A stretch of 64,000 nucleotides of DNA from an uncultured Faecalibacterium sp. (GTDB taxonomy: Bacteria > Bacillota > Clostridia > Oscillospirales > Ruminococcaceae): NCBI GenBank assembly GCA_934512105.1, contig CAKSWQ010000008.1, positions 1 through 64,000 on the forward strand. Direction: 5' to 3'. A program made the translations under genes and the position numbers. This document shows positions 17,203-24,239 of this stretch, in pieces. Position 1 is the stretch's first letter, and the number at the start of each line of letters is the position of its first letter. The notes under the pieces were generated by a model. The model worked only from the letters and a program-made list of their open reading frames with translations. It searched no databases and was not told the origin of the DNA.

Positions 17203-17377
17203 AACAAAAGCGAAACTTGGATACATCTTCTCTTTGGAGCAGCAGCTTTGGCTCCGCACACGCCTTTGTTTTCACCTTGCTATTTTCTTCATTTACCTTC
17301 TTATCATTTACCCTGCCTGTCCCGCAAGGGACAAGAAAAGCGATGACCCACCTGCACGGGTCGTCGCTTTTTCTTTT
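17203..17377 (+). ncRNA. Candidate ~175-nt small RNA of no recognised family
   Basis: A promoter (17168-17196) and a strong terminator (stem 17339-17349/17358-17368, then TTTTTCTTTT) bracket a region with no coding frame. Neither neighbour can use this + strand terminator: the MATE gene runs leftward and the Tp47-like gene starts downstream of it. Inside are GTATCCAA/TTGGATAC (17196-17223), GGAGC/GCTCC, a long pyrimidine-rich unpaired stretch (17270-17315), and TGTCCC-GCAA-GGGACA with a GNRA tetraloop (17318-17333). The 5' and 3' ends are not complementary, so it does not look like 6S RNA. Confidence 0.5.
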
Positions 17378-17444
17378 GTCTGCCGGATACTTTCTGAGGG
17401 GGTATCGCGCAAAAAGTTTGTTTGTATAAACTCACCATTTTTGC

Positions 17445-17473
17445 TTGACAAGCCCCCGGATGCGTGTTATTTT
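17445..17473 (+). promoter_or_regulatory. Promoter of the Tp47/FMN/NapH cluster
   Basis: Consensus TTGACA -35, 17-bp spacer, TATTTT -10. Transcription would begin near 17480, just before operator A. Confidence 0.8.
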
Positions 17474-17484
17474 AAATTCCGTCA

Positions 17485-17500
17485 ATTAGCACAGCCTAAC
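17485..17500. promoter_or_regulatory. DtxR-like operator (site A)
   Basis: ATTAG-CACAGC-CTAAC, nine of ten positions of the GTTAG-N6-CTAAC palindrome, at about +5 of the promoter at 17445. Confidence 0.6.
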
Positions 17501-17504
17501 CATC

Positions 17505-17530
17505 TGAGGGGTCTTGCCCCGCAGGTTTTT
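17505..17530 (+). terminator. Terminator-like hairpin in the Tp47 leader
   Basis: GGGG (17508-17511) pairs with CCCC (17517-17520), extendable by flanking TG/CA, and is followed by TTTTT. It lies between operators A and B, so it could attenuate the transcript. Confidence 0.4.
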
Positions 17531-17543
17531 CTTTGCGCGCAAT

Positions 17544-17559
17544 GTTAGGTTAAGCTAAC
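17544..17559. promoter_or_regulatory. DtxR-like operator (site B), perfect palindrome
   Basis: GTTAG-GTTAAG-CTAAC. The surrounding TTAGGTTAAGCTAAC is very close to the known DtxR/IdeR box (TTAGGTTAG-n-CTAACCTAA). It lies 46 bp before the Tp47-like start. Confidence 0.75.
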
Positions 17560-17605
17560 TATATGGCAGCGCTTTTCTGCCACTGCTACGAAAGGAGCAT
17601 TTTTT

Positions 17606-18922
17606 ATGAGAACAAAGAAAATTCTTTCCCTGCTGCTGTCGGCGGCTATGGCGCTCAGCCTGCTGACCGCTACCGCCTTTGCAGCAGCCCCCGCCGAGGA
17701 GGAAAACGGCTTTTTCGATTTTCTGCTGGGCAAAAAGTACACCTACCTCTACGCTGCCCTGACTTGGGATGAGTATTGGGCAAACGAGAAGGTCTATGCT
17801 GCCGGCAGCACTGCCGCCTCTGCGCAGCTGGACAGCCACGAGGAGCACGACCTTGGCGCATTTGATGCAGTTTCCCGCGCCACCGTCAACCACGGTCTGC
17901 ACCGCGGCAGCTTCCAGAGCACTGCTGTCATCTACGCCAAGGACGGCAGCACCTACACCGTTTCCCACTGGTCGGACGATGGCAAGACCATCTATCTGGC
18001 CGATGGCACTACCGTAGGCTGGAACCGCGGCACCATTACCAAGGCAGATGGCTCTACCGTGCAGATGGATCACTACGAGGTGCTGGGCACCAAGTATGTG
18101 CCGGTGCGCGTAGCCACCAGCGACCTTGCCGATTTCTGCTCCAAGTACACCGTCGTGGAAAACGGCGGCCAGCTGGTGGGCGGCTACTCTGAAAAGAACC
18201 TGACCGCCTACACCCTGACGGCTGCGGTGGACAAGAACACCAACGGCCTGAAGTACGCAACCAAGAGCGGCGATGGCTACACCTTCTCTGCTGCGCACAC
18301 CGGCACCGGTTCCGGCGTGGCAGAAGCCGCCCAGAAAGCTGCTGACGGTCTTACCGTGAACCTGCGCAGCGGCAGCGACGTGGGCAGCTTTGGCGAGTTC
18401 ATCCGTGTGGACCTGAACGGCAACTACGGCGAGCTGGGCTCCCGGATGCAGTCCGTGGTGTGGACCTACTACGGCAATGACAGTACTTACACCCACGCCA
18501 AGGCTTCTTACGGCACCAAGTTTGCAGCCGACAACTGGATGCACAAGTCCATGGGCATCCAGCTGGGTCTGAGCGATTCTGCCCGCTGCCAGCTGCCGGA
18601 GGGCACCGACGGCACCGGCTACTGGACCATCACTATCCGTGCACTGGGCTATGCCGATACGGTGGTCAAGTTCCAGACCACTTCCGAGAACCTTGCCAAG
18701 CACGAGCTGGCAAGCGATGCAGACCGCGCCGCATTGCAGGCTGTGGTCGCCGAGGCACAGAGCAAGGCAAAGGCCGCTTACACCGCCGACAGCTACGCCA
18801 ATCTGGAGACCGAGCTGGCCGAGAGCGTGGAGCTGCTGAGCCGCGAGACCCTGTATAAGGCCGCTGCACTGGAGCAGGTGACCCACCTGACCGATGCTGT
18901 GCAGAGCCTGAAGGCTGCCTGA
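17606..18922 (+). CDS. Tp47-like exported protein with C-terminal FIVAR-type helical domain
   Basis: A 438-residue secreted protein similar to the Treponema pallidum 47-kDa antigen (Tp47, a penicillin-binding lipoprotein). After a signal peptide (cleavage near AFAAAP, about 27), it shares YAALTWDEYWANE (Tp47: YADYWAGE), GAFDAVSRATVNHG, TNGLKY, YYGNDSTYTHAKASYGTKFAADNWM, and GYWTITIRALGYADTVVKF. There is no lipobox Cys. The last ~75 residues form a helical FIVAR-like repeat (LQAVVAEAQSKAKAAYTADSYANLETELAES), often used for cell-surface binding. It is the first gene of a cluster with two FMN-binding proteins and a NapH-like Fe-S protein, behind two DtxR-like operators, which points to a redox or iron-linked surface role rather than a penicillin-binding one. 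The molecular function is not known. Confidence 0.85.
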   Translation: MRTKKILSLLLSAAMALSLLTATAFAAAPAEEENGFFDFLLGKKYTYLYAALTWDEYWANEKVYAAGSTAASAQLDSHEEHDLGAFDAVSRATVNHGLHRGSFQSTAVIYAKDGSTYTVSHWSDDGKTIYLADGTTVGWNRGTITKADGSTVQMDHYEVLGTKYVPVRVATSDLADFCSKYTVVENGGQLVGGYSEKNLTAYTLTAAVDKNTNGLKYATKSGDGYTFSAAHTGTGSGVAEAAQKAADGLTVNLRSGSDVGSFGEFIRVDLNGNYGELGSRMQSVVWTYYGNDSTYTHAKASYGTKFAADNWMHKSMGIQLGLSDSARCQLPEGTDGTGYWTITIRALGYADTVVKFQTTSENLAKHELASDADRAALQAVVAEAQSKAKAAYTADSYANLETELAESVELLSRETLYKAAALEQVTHLTDAVQSLKAA

Positions 18923-18950
18923 TCCGGCAAAAAAACAGAACACCCAAAAG

Positions 18951-18984
18951 GCAAGGCTGCTTCCCCGTAAGCGGCCTTGCTTTT
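18951..18984 (+). terminator. Internal terminator between Tp47-like and FMN-binding genes
   Basis: GCAAGGCTGC pairs with GCGGCCTTGC (one G-T) and is followed by TTTT. It probably reduces expression of the downstream redox genes relative to the Tp47-like protein. Confidence 0.7.
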
Positions 18985-19004
18985 CCGTGTCAGGAGAAGA
19001 TGAA

Positions 19005-20120
19005 ATGAACAAAAAACGATGCAATGCGCTGCTGCCGCTGGTGCAGCTGCTCCCGGCGGTGGCGGCAGCGGCAGCTGTGCTTTTTGCCCTGCCGCGCACT
19101 GTGCCGGTGCTGGCTGCCGTGCCGGAAAAGCTGACAGCCGTGGTGGAGCAGCCGGTGGAAGCCGCTTCCTCTGAAGCGGAGGAAGAAACCCTGCCCAAGC
19201 TGCCCTACGCCGACGGTGTTTATATCGGCTCTTCCCGGGGTTACGGTGGTGCCGTCCGGGTGCAGGTCACTATGGAAAACGGCAGCATCACGGAGGTTGA
19301 GATTTTAGATGCCTCCCACGAGACCAAGCAGTTTCTGCGGCGTGCCAAGCGGCTTTTGACCACCGTGGTAGATGCCCAGAGCTGGGAGGTGGATGCCGTT
19401 TCCGAGGCCACCTACACCAGCCGCGGCATTCTGGGCGCAGTACAGAACGCCCTGACCGGCGCGGTGGTCAACAATCCCCTGCCGCCGCAGCCGGAGCCCG
19501 CCGCACCGCTGGTGGTGGAGGAATTCACCGCCCCCTCCACCTACCTTGACGGCATCTACACCGCCGAAGCCATGGGCTTTGAGGGGCAGATCACGGTACA
19601 GGTCACAGTGGCAGAGGATAAGATCACGGACATTACGATTCTGAGCGCCGAGGACGAGGAGGAATATCTTTCCCGGGCAAAGCGGGTCATCCCTGCCATT
19701 CTGGAAGGGCAGAGCCCCAATGTGGATGCCGTTTCCGGTGCCACCTACTCCTCTACCGGCATCCTGAACGCGGTCAAGCTGGCACTGGCAAAGGCAGCTG
19801 TTGCCCCGGCAGAGGAAGCCGTCCCGGAGCAGGCGGCCTCGGAAGAGACGGCAGAAGAAGCAGCAGAAGAAGCTGCGCCGTCTGAAGCAGCGGAACCCGA
19901 GGAAACGCCGGTCACCGCGCCCACCGTGGAGGTGGTGCAGCCGGAGGAAAAGAGCGCCCTTCCCGCGTGGGTCAAGGAAATGTGGCAGCGGCTTTTCCCG
20001 GCAGAAACACCGGACGATTCTGCACCGGCTTCTTCTGAGGAAGTGCTGCCGGCATCCGAGACGGCACTGCCGCCGGAAAAGACTGAGACCGAACCCGAAA
20101 CGGAAGGAGCAGCGGAATGA
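19005..20120 (+). CDS. Exported protein with two covalent FMN-binding domains
   Basis: A 371-residue protein with an N-terminal membrane/signal helix (about 8-36) and two FMN-binding (FMN_bind, RnfG/NqrC-type) domains: about 66-145 (DGVYIGSSRGYGGAVRVQV ... DAVSEATYTS) and about 175-255 (DGIYTAEAMGFEGQITVQV ... DAVSGATYSS). ApbE flavin transferase attaches FMN to the Thr of Dxx(S/T)GAT; the second domain has the exact motif, the first has Glu for Gly. The C-terminal 110 residues are an acidic Glu/Ala/Pro-rich linker. The start at 19005 has CAGGAG upstream; an earlier in-frame start is less likely. It overlaps the next gene (ATGA). Likely an extracytoplasmic flavin electron carrier. Confidence 0.88.
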   Translation: MNKKRCNALLPLVQLLPAVAAAAAVLFALPRTVPVLAAVPEKLTAVVEQPVEAASSEAEEETLPKLPYADGVYIGSSRGYGGAVRVQVTMENGSITEVEILDASHETKQFLRRAKRLLTTVVDAQSWEVDAVSEATYTSRGILGAVQNALTGAVVNNPLPPQPEPAAPLVVEEFTAPSTYLDGIYTAEAMGFEGQITVQVTVAEDKITDITILSAEDEEEYLSRAKRVIPAILEGQSPNVDAVSGATYSSTGILNAVKLALAKAAVAPAEEAVPEQAASEETAEEAAEEAAPSEAAEPEETPVTAPTVEVVQPEEKSALPAWVKEMWQRLFPAETPDDSAPASSEEVLPASETALPPEKTETEPETEGAAE

Positions 20121-20581
20121 AATACAAAAACTTTTTCCTCCGGGCGGTGAACCTGCTGCTGATTTTGGGCATCCTGTGGCAGTACCAGCAGGTAGCGCTG
20201 GTCCGGGCTGCGGCGGTAAGTCAGCGCAAGCAGGAGATCGCCGAGGTGGAAGCCTACAACGCTTCCGTTTTGCAGGCGCAGAGCGCAGCACAGGCGGAGC
20301 AGAGCCAGAGCGGCTACCGGGACGGCACCTACGAGGGCAGCGCCTATGGCTTTGGCGATCTCATCCGGGTGTCGGTGACCATCCAGAACGGCAAAATGAC
20401 CGATATATCGGTGCTGGATGCTTCCGGTGAAGATAAGCCCTACTATAAGCAGGCGCTGCCTTTGCTGGACGAGATGCTGGCGGTGCAGTCTGCCGAGGTG
20501 GATACCGTTTCCGGTGCTACCCTCACGGCAGAAGGACTCATCGGTGCAGTAGAGGACGCACTGGGAAAGGCGGCTGGATGA
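20117..20581 (+). CDS. Membrane-anchored FMN-binding protein
   Basis: A 154-residue protein with one N-terminal transmembrane helix (about 8-30), a helical linker with AAQAEQSQS, and a single FMN_bind domain (about 66-150): GYRDGTYEGSAYGFGDLIRVSVTIQNGKMTDI ... DTVSGATLTAEGL. The flavinylation motif VSGAT is exact, so ApbE should load FMN on its Thr. It is tied to both neighbours by 4-base start/stop overlaps, so it is made together with the two-domain flavoprotein and the NapH-like protein. It probably relays electrons between them outside the membrane. Confidence 0.9.
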   Translation: MKYKNFFLRAVNLLLILGILWQYQQVALVRAAAVSQRKQEIAEVEAYNASVLQAQSAAQAEQSQSGYRDGTYEGSAYGFGDLIRVSVTIQNGKMTDISVLDASGEDKPYYKQALPLLDEMLAVQSAEVDTVSGATLTAEGLIGAVEDALGKAAG

Positions 20582-21477
20582 TGGAAAAAACACAGACAAA
20601 GCCTTTAACGGCGGCGCAGCAGCGTCAGCGGGACAAAAAGCGCCGTACATGGCTGCGCGCCGGGGTGCAGCTGTTCTTCTTTGTGTCCATGCCGGGCGCG
20701 TTCGTGGCCGGGTTTTCCGGGGTAAAGCAGCTCTTTCTGCACATCGGTGCGGGCGAGGTTCTCTCGGCAGACAGCTTCACGCTTTCCCTGCTGGGGCTGT
20801 GCGGCTTCACGCTGCTGTTCGACCGTTTTTTCTGCGGGTATGCCTGCGCCTTCGGCAGCTTAGGCGATGCCGTCTGGGCGCTTTCCGGTCTTGTCCAGAA
20901 AAAGCTGCTCCACCGCAAAAAGCAGCTCCGTCTGCCGGAGCGGGCGGTGCTTTGGGGGCAGAAGGTCAAATATCTGCTGCTGGCAGGGCTGGTGGCACTG
21001 TATGTGACCCGACAGGAAAAGCTGCTGACTGGCACAAGCCCGTGGGAGGTGTTTTCCCGCTTGACGGCTCTGCGTCTGCCGCCGGAGGGCTTCGGCGTGG
21101 GTATTGCGCTGCTTGTGCTCATTTTGCTGGGCATGGCAGTGCAGCCCCGGTTCTTCTGTCAGTTTCTCTGTCCCATGGGGGCGGTGTTCGCCCTGCTGCC
21201 GGTGCTGCCCTTTGCGCGGCTGCACCGGCAGAGCGACGGCTGCATCCCGGGCTGCAACGCCTGCAAGCAGCAGTGCCCGGTGTGCCTGAAGTTGGAGGAA
21301 AGCAGTCTGCGCAGCGGAGAGTGCATCGCCTGCGAAGCCTGTGTGGGCACCTGCCCCAAGCAGAATATCCACCGGTGGGATACCGCCTTGTGCAAGCACC
21401 GGTGGCTGCCGGTGCTGGGTAAGGCGCTGCTCTTCTTCCTGCTGGGCTGCTGGCTGGGCTTCTGCCGGTTTATCTGA
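20578..21477 (+). CDS. NapH/NosR-like 4Fe-4S polytopic membrane protein
   Basis: A 299-residue protein with about five transmembrane helices. It has the NapH/NosR/CcoG-type cysteine motifs CGYACAFG (about 83-90) and CQFLCPMG (about 194-201) at membrane faces, and a C-terminal ferredoxin domain with Cys clusters CIPGCNACKQQCPVC and CIACEACVGTCPK (about 222-261). Proteins of this family move electrons across the membrane from a cytoplasmic or quinone donor to periplasmic acceptors. It is coupled to two FMN-binding proteins, so the likely acceptor is covalent FMN outside the cell. A terminator follows. The donor and final acceptor are unknown. Confidence 0.88.
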   Translation: MMEKTQTKPLTAAQQRQRDKKRRTWLRAGVQLFFFVSMPGAFVAGFSGVKQLFLHIGAGEVLSADSFTLSLLGLCGFTLLFDRFFCGYACAFGSLGDAVWALSGLVQKKLLHRKKQLRLPERAVLWGQKVKYLLLAGLVALYVTRQEKLLTGTSPWEVFSRLTALRLPPEGFGVGIALLVLILLGMAVQPRFFCQFLCPMGAVFALLPVLPFARLHRQSDGCIPGCNACKQQCPVCLKLEESSLRSGECIACEACVGTCPKQNIHRWDTALCKHRWLPVLGKALLFFLLGCWLGFCRFI

Positions 21478-21483
21478 AACAAA

Positions 21484-21525
21484 AAAGGAGGCCGCCGCAC
21501 AGTATTTGTACAGCAGCCTCCTTTT
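21484..21525 (+). terminator. Intrinsic terminator after the NapH-like gene
   Basis: AAAGGAGGC (21484-21492) and GCCTCCTTT (21515-21523), then further T. Confidence 0.8.
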
Positions 21526-21546
21526 GGCTGGGAGCTCTATCATTTC

Positions 21547-21589
21547 GGAACGCCGGAGCGTCTGCGGACGCTCCGGCGTTCCATTTTTA
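21547..21589 (+). terminator. Second terminator with CTGCGG loop
   Basis: A 14-bp perfect stem (GGAACGCCGGAGCG) with a TCTGCGGA loop, then ATTTTT. The same hairpin type ends the family B elements at 27390, 44610 and 55714. Confidence 0.8.
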
Positions 21590-23677
21590 CAGGGAAGGCT
21601 TCTGCTCCAGCAGGTCTGTCATGCTGCGCAGGCTGATGCCAAGAGTGGAAAGGTTATGCAGCATCGCGCTGGTGGCAGGGGGCAGGATGCCCAGAGCACC
21701 CAGAAGGATGAGCGCGGAGTTGAAGCTGAGGACAAAGCGGTAATTGCTGCCCACCCGCTTTTGCAGGGCGTTGGCAATGGCTTTTAAGGTCACCAGTTCT
21801 TCCAGACTGTCGGCGCGGATGGTCACATCGGCGATCTCCCGGGCGATGGCGGCACCGGAATGGATGGCGATGCCGATATCTGCCGCCGACAAAGCGGGCG
21901 AATCGTTGATGCCGTCGCCGATCATCACCACCGTATGTCCTGCGGCCTTTGCGTCACGGACAAAGGCGGCTTTATCCTCCGGCAGCACCTCCGCAAAGCA
22001 GCGGTCTACCCCCACCTGTGCCGCAATGGCGCGGGCGGTGCGGTCGCTGTCGCCGGTCATCATGACCGTCTGGGCAATGCCCAGCTTCCGAAGCTGGCGC
22101 AGCACCTGTGCCGCCTCCGGGCGCAGGGGGTCTGCGATGCAGATGACCCCCGCCAGCACCCCGGACGCTGCCAGATACAGGTGGGAATACTGGGGGTCCA
22201 GCGCATCGAACTTTGCCTGTTCCCCTGCCGGGATGGTGCAGCCCTCATCCTCAAAAATGAAGTGGGCGCTGCCGATGACCACCCGCGTACCGCCCACCCG
22301 GCTGGCAATGCCGTGTGCCACGATGTACTCCACCTCAGAGTGCATCTCTTCGTGGGAGATACCCCGCTCCTTGGCGGCGCGGACAACAGCGTTTGCCATG
22401 GAATGGGGGAAGTGCTCTTCCAGACAGGCGGCCAGCTGCAATACCTCCTGCTCCCCGCAGCCGGAGAAGGGCACTACCTGCACCACCTGCGGAGTGGCGC
22501 GGGTGAGGGTGCCGGTCTTATCGAACACGATGGTGTCCGCCTTTGCCAGCGCTTCCAGATACTTGCCGCCCTTTACAGTGATGTGGTATTCCCCGCACTC
22601 CCGCATGGCAGAGAGCACTGCCAGCGGCATGGAAAGCTTCAGCGCACAGGAGAAGTCCACCATCAAAATGGAGATGGCGCGGGTGACGTTGCAGGTAAAG
22701 GCGTAGGTAGCCACCGTACCGGCAAGGCACCACGGCACCAGACGGTCGGCAAGCTGCAAAGCCCGGTTCTCGGTGCCAGACTTGAGCTTTTCCGATTCCT
22801 CGATCATCGCCACGATCTTATCGTAGCGGTTGGCACCGCCCTCGGCTTTAGCCACAAGGACGCATTCGCCCTCTTCCACCACCGTACCGGCGTAGACGGT
22901 AGCCCCGGCGGTCTTGCGCACCGGCATGGACTCGCCGGTCAGGGCGGCCTGATTGACCATGGCTTCGCCTTCCAGCACCATGCCGTCCAGCGGGATCATG
23001 TTACCGGAGCGCACCACTACCTCGTCCCCGGCGTGGACGCGGGTCAAGGGCACCAGCACCTCGCCCTGCGGGGTGCGCACCCAGACCTTATCCACGTTCA
23101 GCGCCATGCTGCGGGCAAGGTCGTCCAAGCTCTTTTTCCGCGTCCACTCCTCCAGCAGACTGCCCACCGTCAGCAGGAACATCACCGAGCCGGCGGTGCT
23201 GTAATCGCCCCGCAGGAGGGAGGCGGTGATGCTGAGTGCATCCAGCACCTCCACTTCCAGCTTGCGGTGCAGCAGGCAGCGGACGCCCTTCCAGACAAAA
23301 GCGATGGAGCGCCACACCGTATAGGCCGCCGCGATGGGCGCGGGCAGGAATACCTTGCGGAACACCCGGCCTGCCACAAGGTTGACCATCTTTTCCTGAT
23401 ATTCCTGATTGATCTTCCGACTGTCGTGGGAGGTGACCAGCACCTCTAATTCTTCGTTGTCAAAGCGGTAGGCTGCCAGCAGGGTGACGGCGTCCTTCCG
23501 GCTGCCCCGATAGGTCAGCACCACATCTCCGGTGCGCTCGTAGACGGTGGCTTTCTGGACGTTATCCTGTCCGTTCAGGTAGGCTTCCAGCACATCTGCC
23601 CGGTGCAGCGTCATGCGCACAGCGCAGACGTGCACCCGCATCCGTCCCTTCCCTTCATGTAAGATCGTACATTTCAT
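21587..23677 (-). CDS. P1B-type heavy-metal-translocating ATPase
   Basis: A 696-residue P-type ATPase. Standard motifs are present: actuator TGES (about 246), phosphorylation site FDKTGTLT (about 383), HP locus (EEHFPHSMANAVVRAA), and hinge GDGINDSPALSAADIG. The membrane metal motif, normally CPC/CPH/SPC, reads SCALKL here, so the transported metal cannot be inferred from CPx rules. The N-terminus (MKCTILHEGKGRMRVHV) is a divergent HMA-like domain without CxxC. The start at 23677 is chosen because a GAGGGG site lies upstream and earlier codons overlap a terminator. It follows a DUF6110 gene, its usual neighbour, and shares its promoter with an upstream DtxR-like site. Likely a metal exporter, perhaps iron or manganese. 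Confidence 0.88.
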   Translation of the reverse strand: MKCTILHEGKGRMRVHVCAVRMTLHRADVLEAYLNGQDNVQKATVYERTGDVVLTYRGSRKDAVTLLAAYRFDNEELEVLVTSHDSRKINQEYQEKMVNLVAGRVFRKVFLPAPIAAAYTVWRSIAFVWKGVRCLLHRKLEVEVLDALSITASLLRGDYSTAGSVMFLLTVGSLLEEWTRKKSLDDLARSMALNVDKVWVRTPQGEVLVPLTRVHAGDEVVVRSGNMIPLDGMVLEGEAMVNQAALTGESMPVRKTAGATVYAGTVVEEGECVLVAKAEGGANRYDKIVAMIEESEKLKSGTENRALQLADRLVPWCLAGTVATYAFTCNVTRAISILMVDFSCALKLSMPLAVLSAMRECGEYHITVKGGKYLEALAKADTIVFDKTGTLTRATPQVVQVVPFSGCGEQEVLQLAACLEEHFPHSMANAVVRAAKERGISHEEMHSEVEYIVAHGIASRVGGTRVVIGSAHFIFEDEGCTIPAGEQAKFDALDPQYSHLYLAASGVLAGVICIADPLRPEAAQVLRQLRKLGIAQTVMMTGDSDRTARAIAAQVGVDRCFAEVLPEDKAAFVRDAKAAGHTVVMIGDGINDSPALSAADIGIAIHSGAAIAREIADVTIRADSLEELVTLKAIANALQKRVGSNYRFVLSFNSALILLGALGILPPATSAMLHNLSTLGISLRSMTDLLEQKPSL

Positions 23678-23699
23678 TGCTTTTCTTACCCCTCTGCGT

Positions 23700-23725
23700 A
23701 AAAAAGAGCCGCCCAAGGGCGGCTC
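23700..23725 (-). terminator. Terminator-like hairpin between DUF6110 and ATPase genes
   Basis: GAGCCGCCC and GGGCGGCTC with a 2-base loop, then six U on the minus strand, ending 23 bp before the ATPase start. It should attenuate transcription into the pump gene. Confidence 0.75.
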
Positions 23726-23737
23726 CGCTGCGTTGTA

Positions 23738-24037
23738 TCACTGTGCAGTCTGCTCTGCGGGCTGCTCTTCAGCCTGTTCTGCAGCCGTATCCTCGATGAC
23801 CTCCTGTGCAGCCTCGGCGGCACGGCTCTCGTTGATGGCCTTTGCATCGGCAAGGATGTCACCGGCCTCTTCCTGCACCTTATTCACGGTCTGCATGGTG
23901 CAGTCCTTCATCCGCAGCACCGCAGCGGTGGTCTGTGTGTAGACCTTTTTAGCGTCCTTGCTGGACAGCACCTTGAAACCGGCAGAGCCGAACACCACAC
24001 CGCCCAAAAACAGTGCAAGCTTTTTTGTATCAAACAT
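23738..24037 (-). CDS. DUF6110 family protein
   Basis: A 99-residue protein with an N-terminal hydrophobic segment (LALFLGGVVFGSAGFKVL) and the family signature SSKDAKKVYTQTTAAVLRMKDCTMQTVNKVQEEAGDILADAKAIN. The C-terminal third is acidic (Glu/Ala/Gln rich). Function is unknown, but DUF6110 genes are typically next to heavy-metal P-type ATPases, as here, so it may be an accessory or regulator of the pump. It is the first gene after the promoter at 24110 and is separated from the ATPase gene by a terminator-like hairpin. Confidence 0.88.
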   Translation of the reverse strand: MFDTKKLALFLGGVVFGSAGFKVLSSKDAKKVYTQTTAAVLRMKDCTMQTVNKVQEEAGDILADAKAINESRAAEAAQEVIEDTAAEQAEEQPAEQTAQ

Positions 24038-24109
24038 CTTTATCCCTCGTTTCTTTGTTTCCCATCTGTGTGCCCGCGCCCTTGAGCGGGGCGGGCTCTT
24101 TATCTTTGT

Positions 24110-24137
24110 ATTGTAGCACGCTTTCGGGCTTTTTCAA
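24110..24137 (-). promoter_or_regulatory. Promoter of DUF6110-ATPase operon
   Basis: On the minus strand TTGAAA (24137-24132), 16-bp spacer, TACAAT (24115-24110). Confidence 0.7.
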
Positions 24138-24151
24138 TATTTTCTGACGAT

Positions 24152-24167
24152 GTTAGGATGCATTAAC
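24152..24167. promoter_or_regulatory. DtxR-like operator (site C), upstream of the -35
   Basis: GTTAG-GATGCA-TTAAC, nine of ten matches. Its centre is near -57 relative to the predicted start of the ATPase operon, a position typical of activation. Confidence 0.5.
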
Positions 24168-24191
24168 ATTGTTAGTGAAAGTTTGTGCCGC

Positions 24192-24226
24192 AAAAAAACA
24201 GGGCGCTCCCCGGAGGAAGCGCCCTG
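24192..24226 (-). terminator. Intrinsic terminator after mgtE
   Basis: CAGGGCGCT and AGCGCCCTG stem, followed by seven U on the minus strand. Confidence 0.92.
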
Positions 24227-24239
24227 TTTGATACATCCG

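Noticed and set aside
17203..17377. 6S RNA
   Set aside because: Length is right, but the 5' and 3' ends do not pair and there is no long interrupted helix with a central bubble.
17555..19198. A 547-codon minus-strand frame opposite the Tp47-like gene
   Set aside because: No family similarity; the opposite frame has a signal peptide, a strong ribosome site and clear Tp47 similarity.
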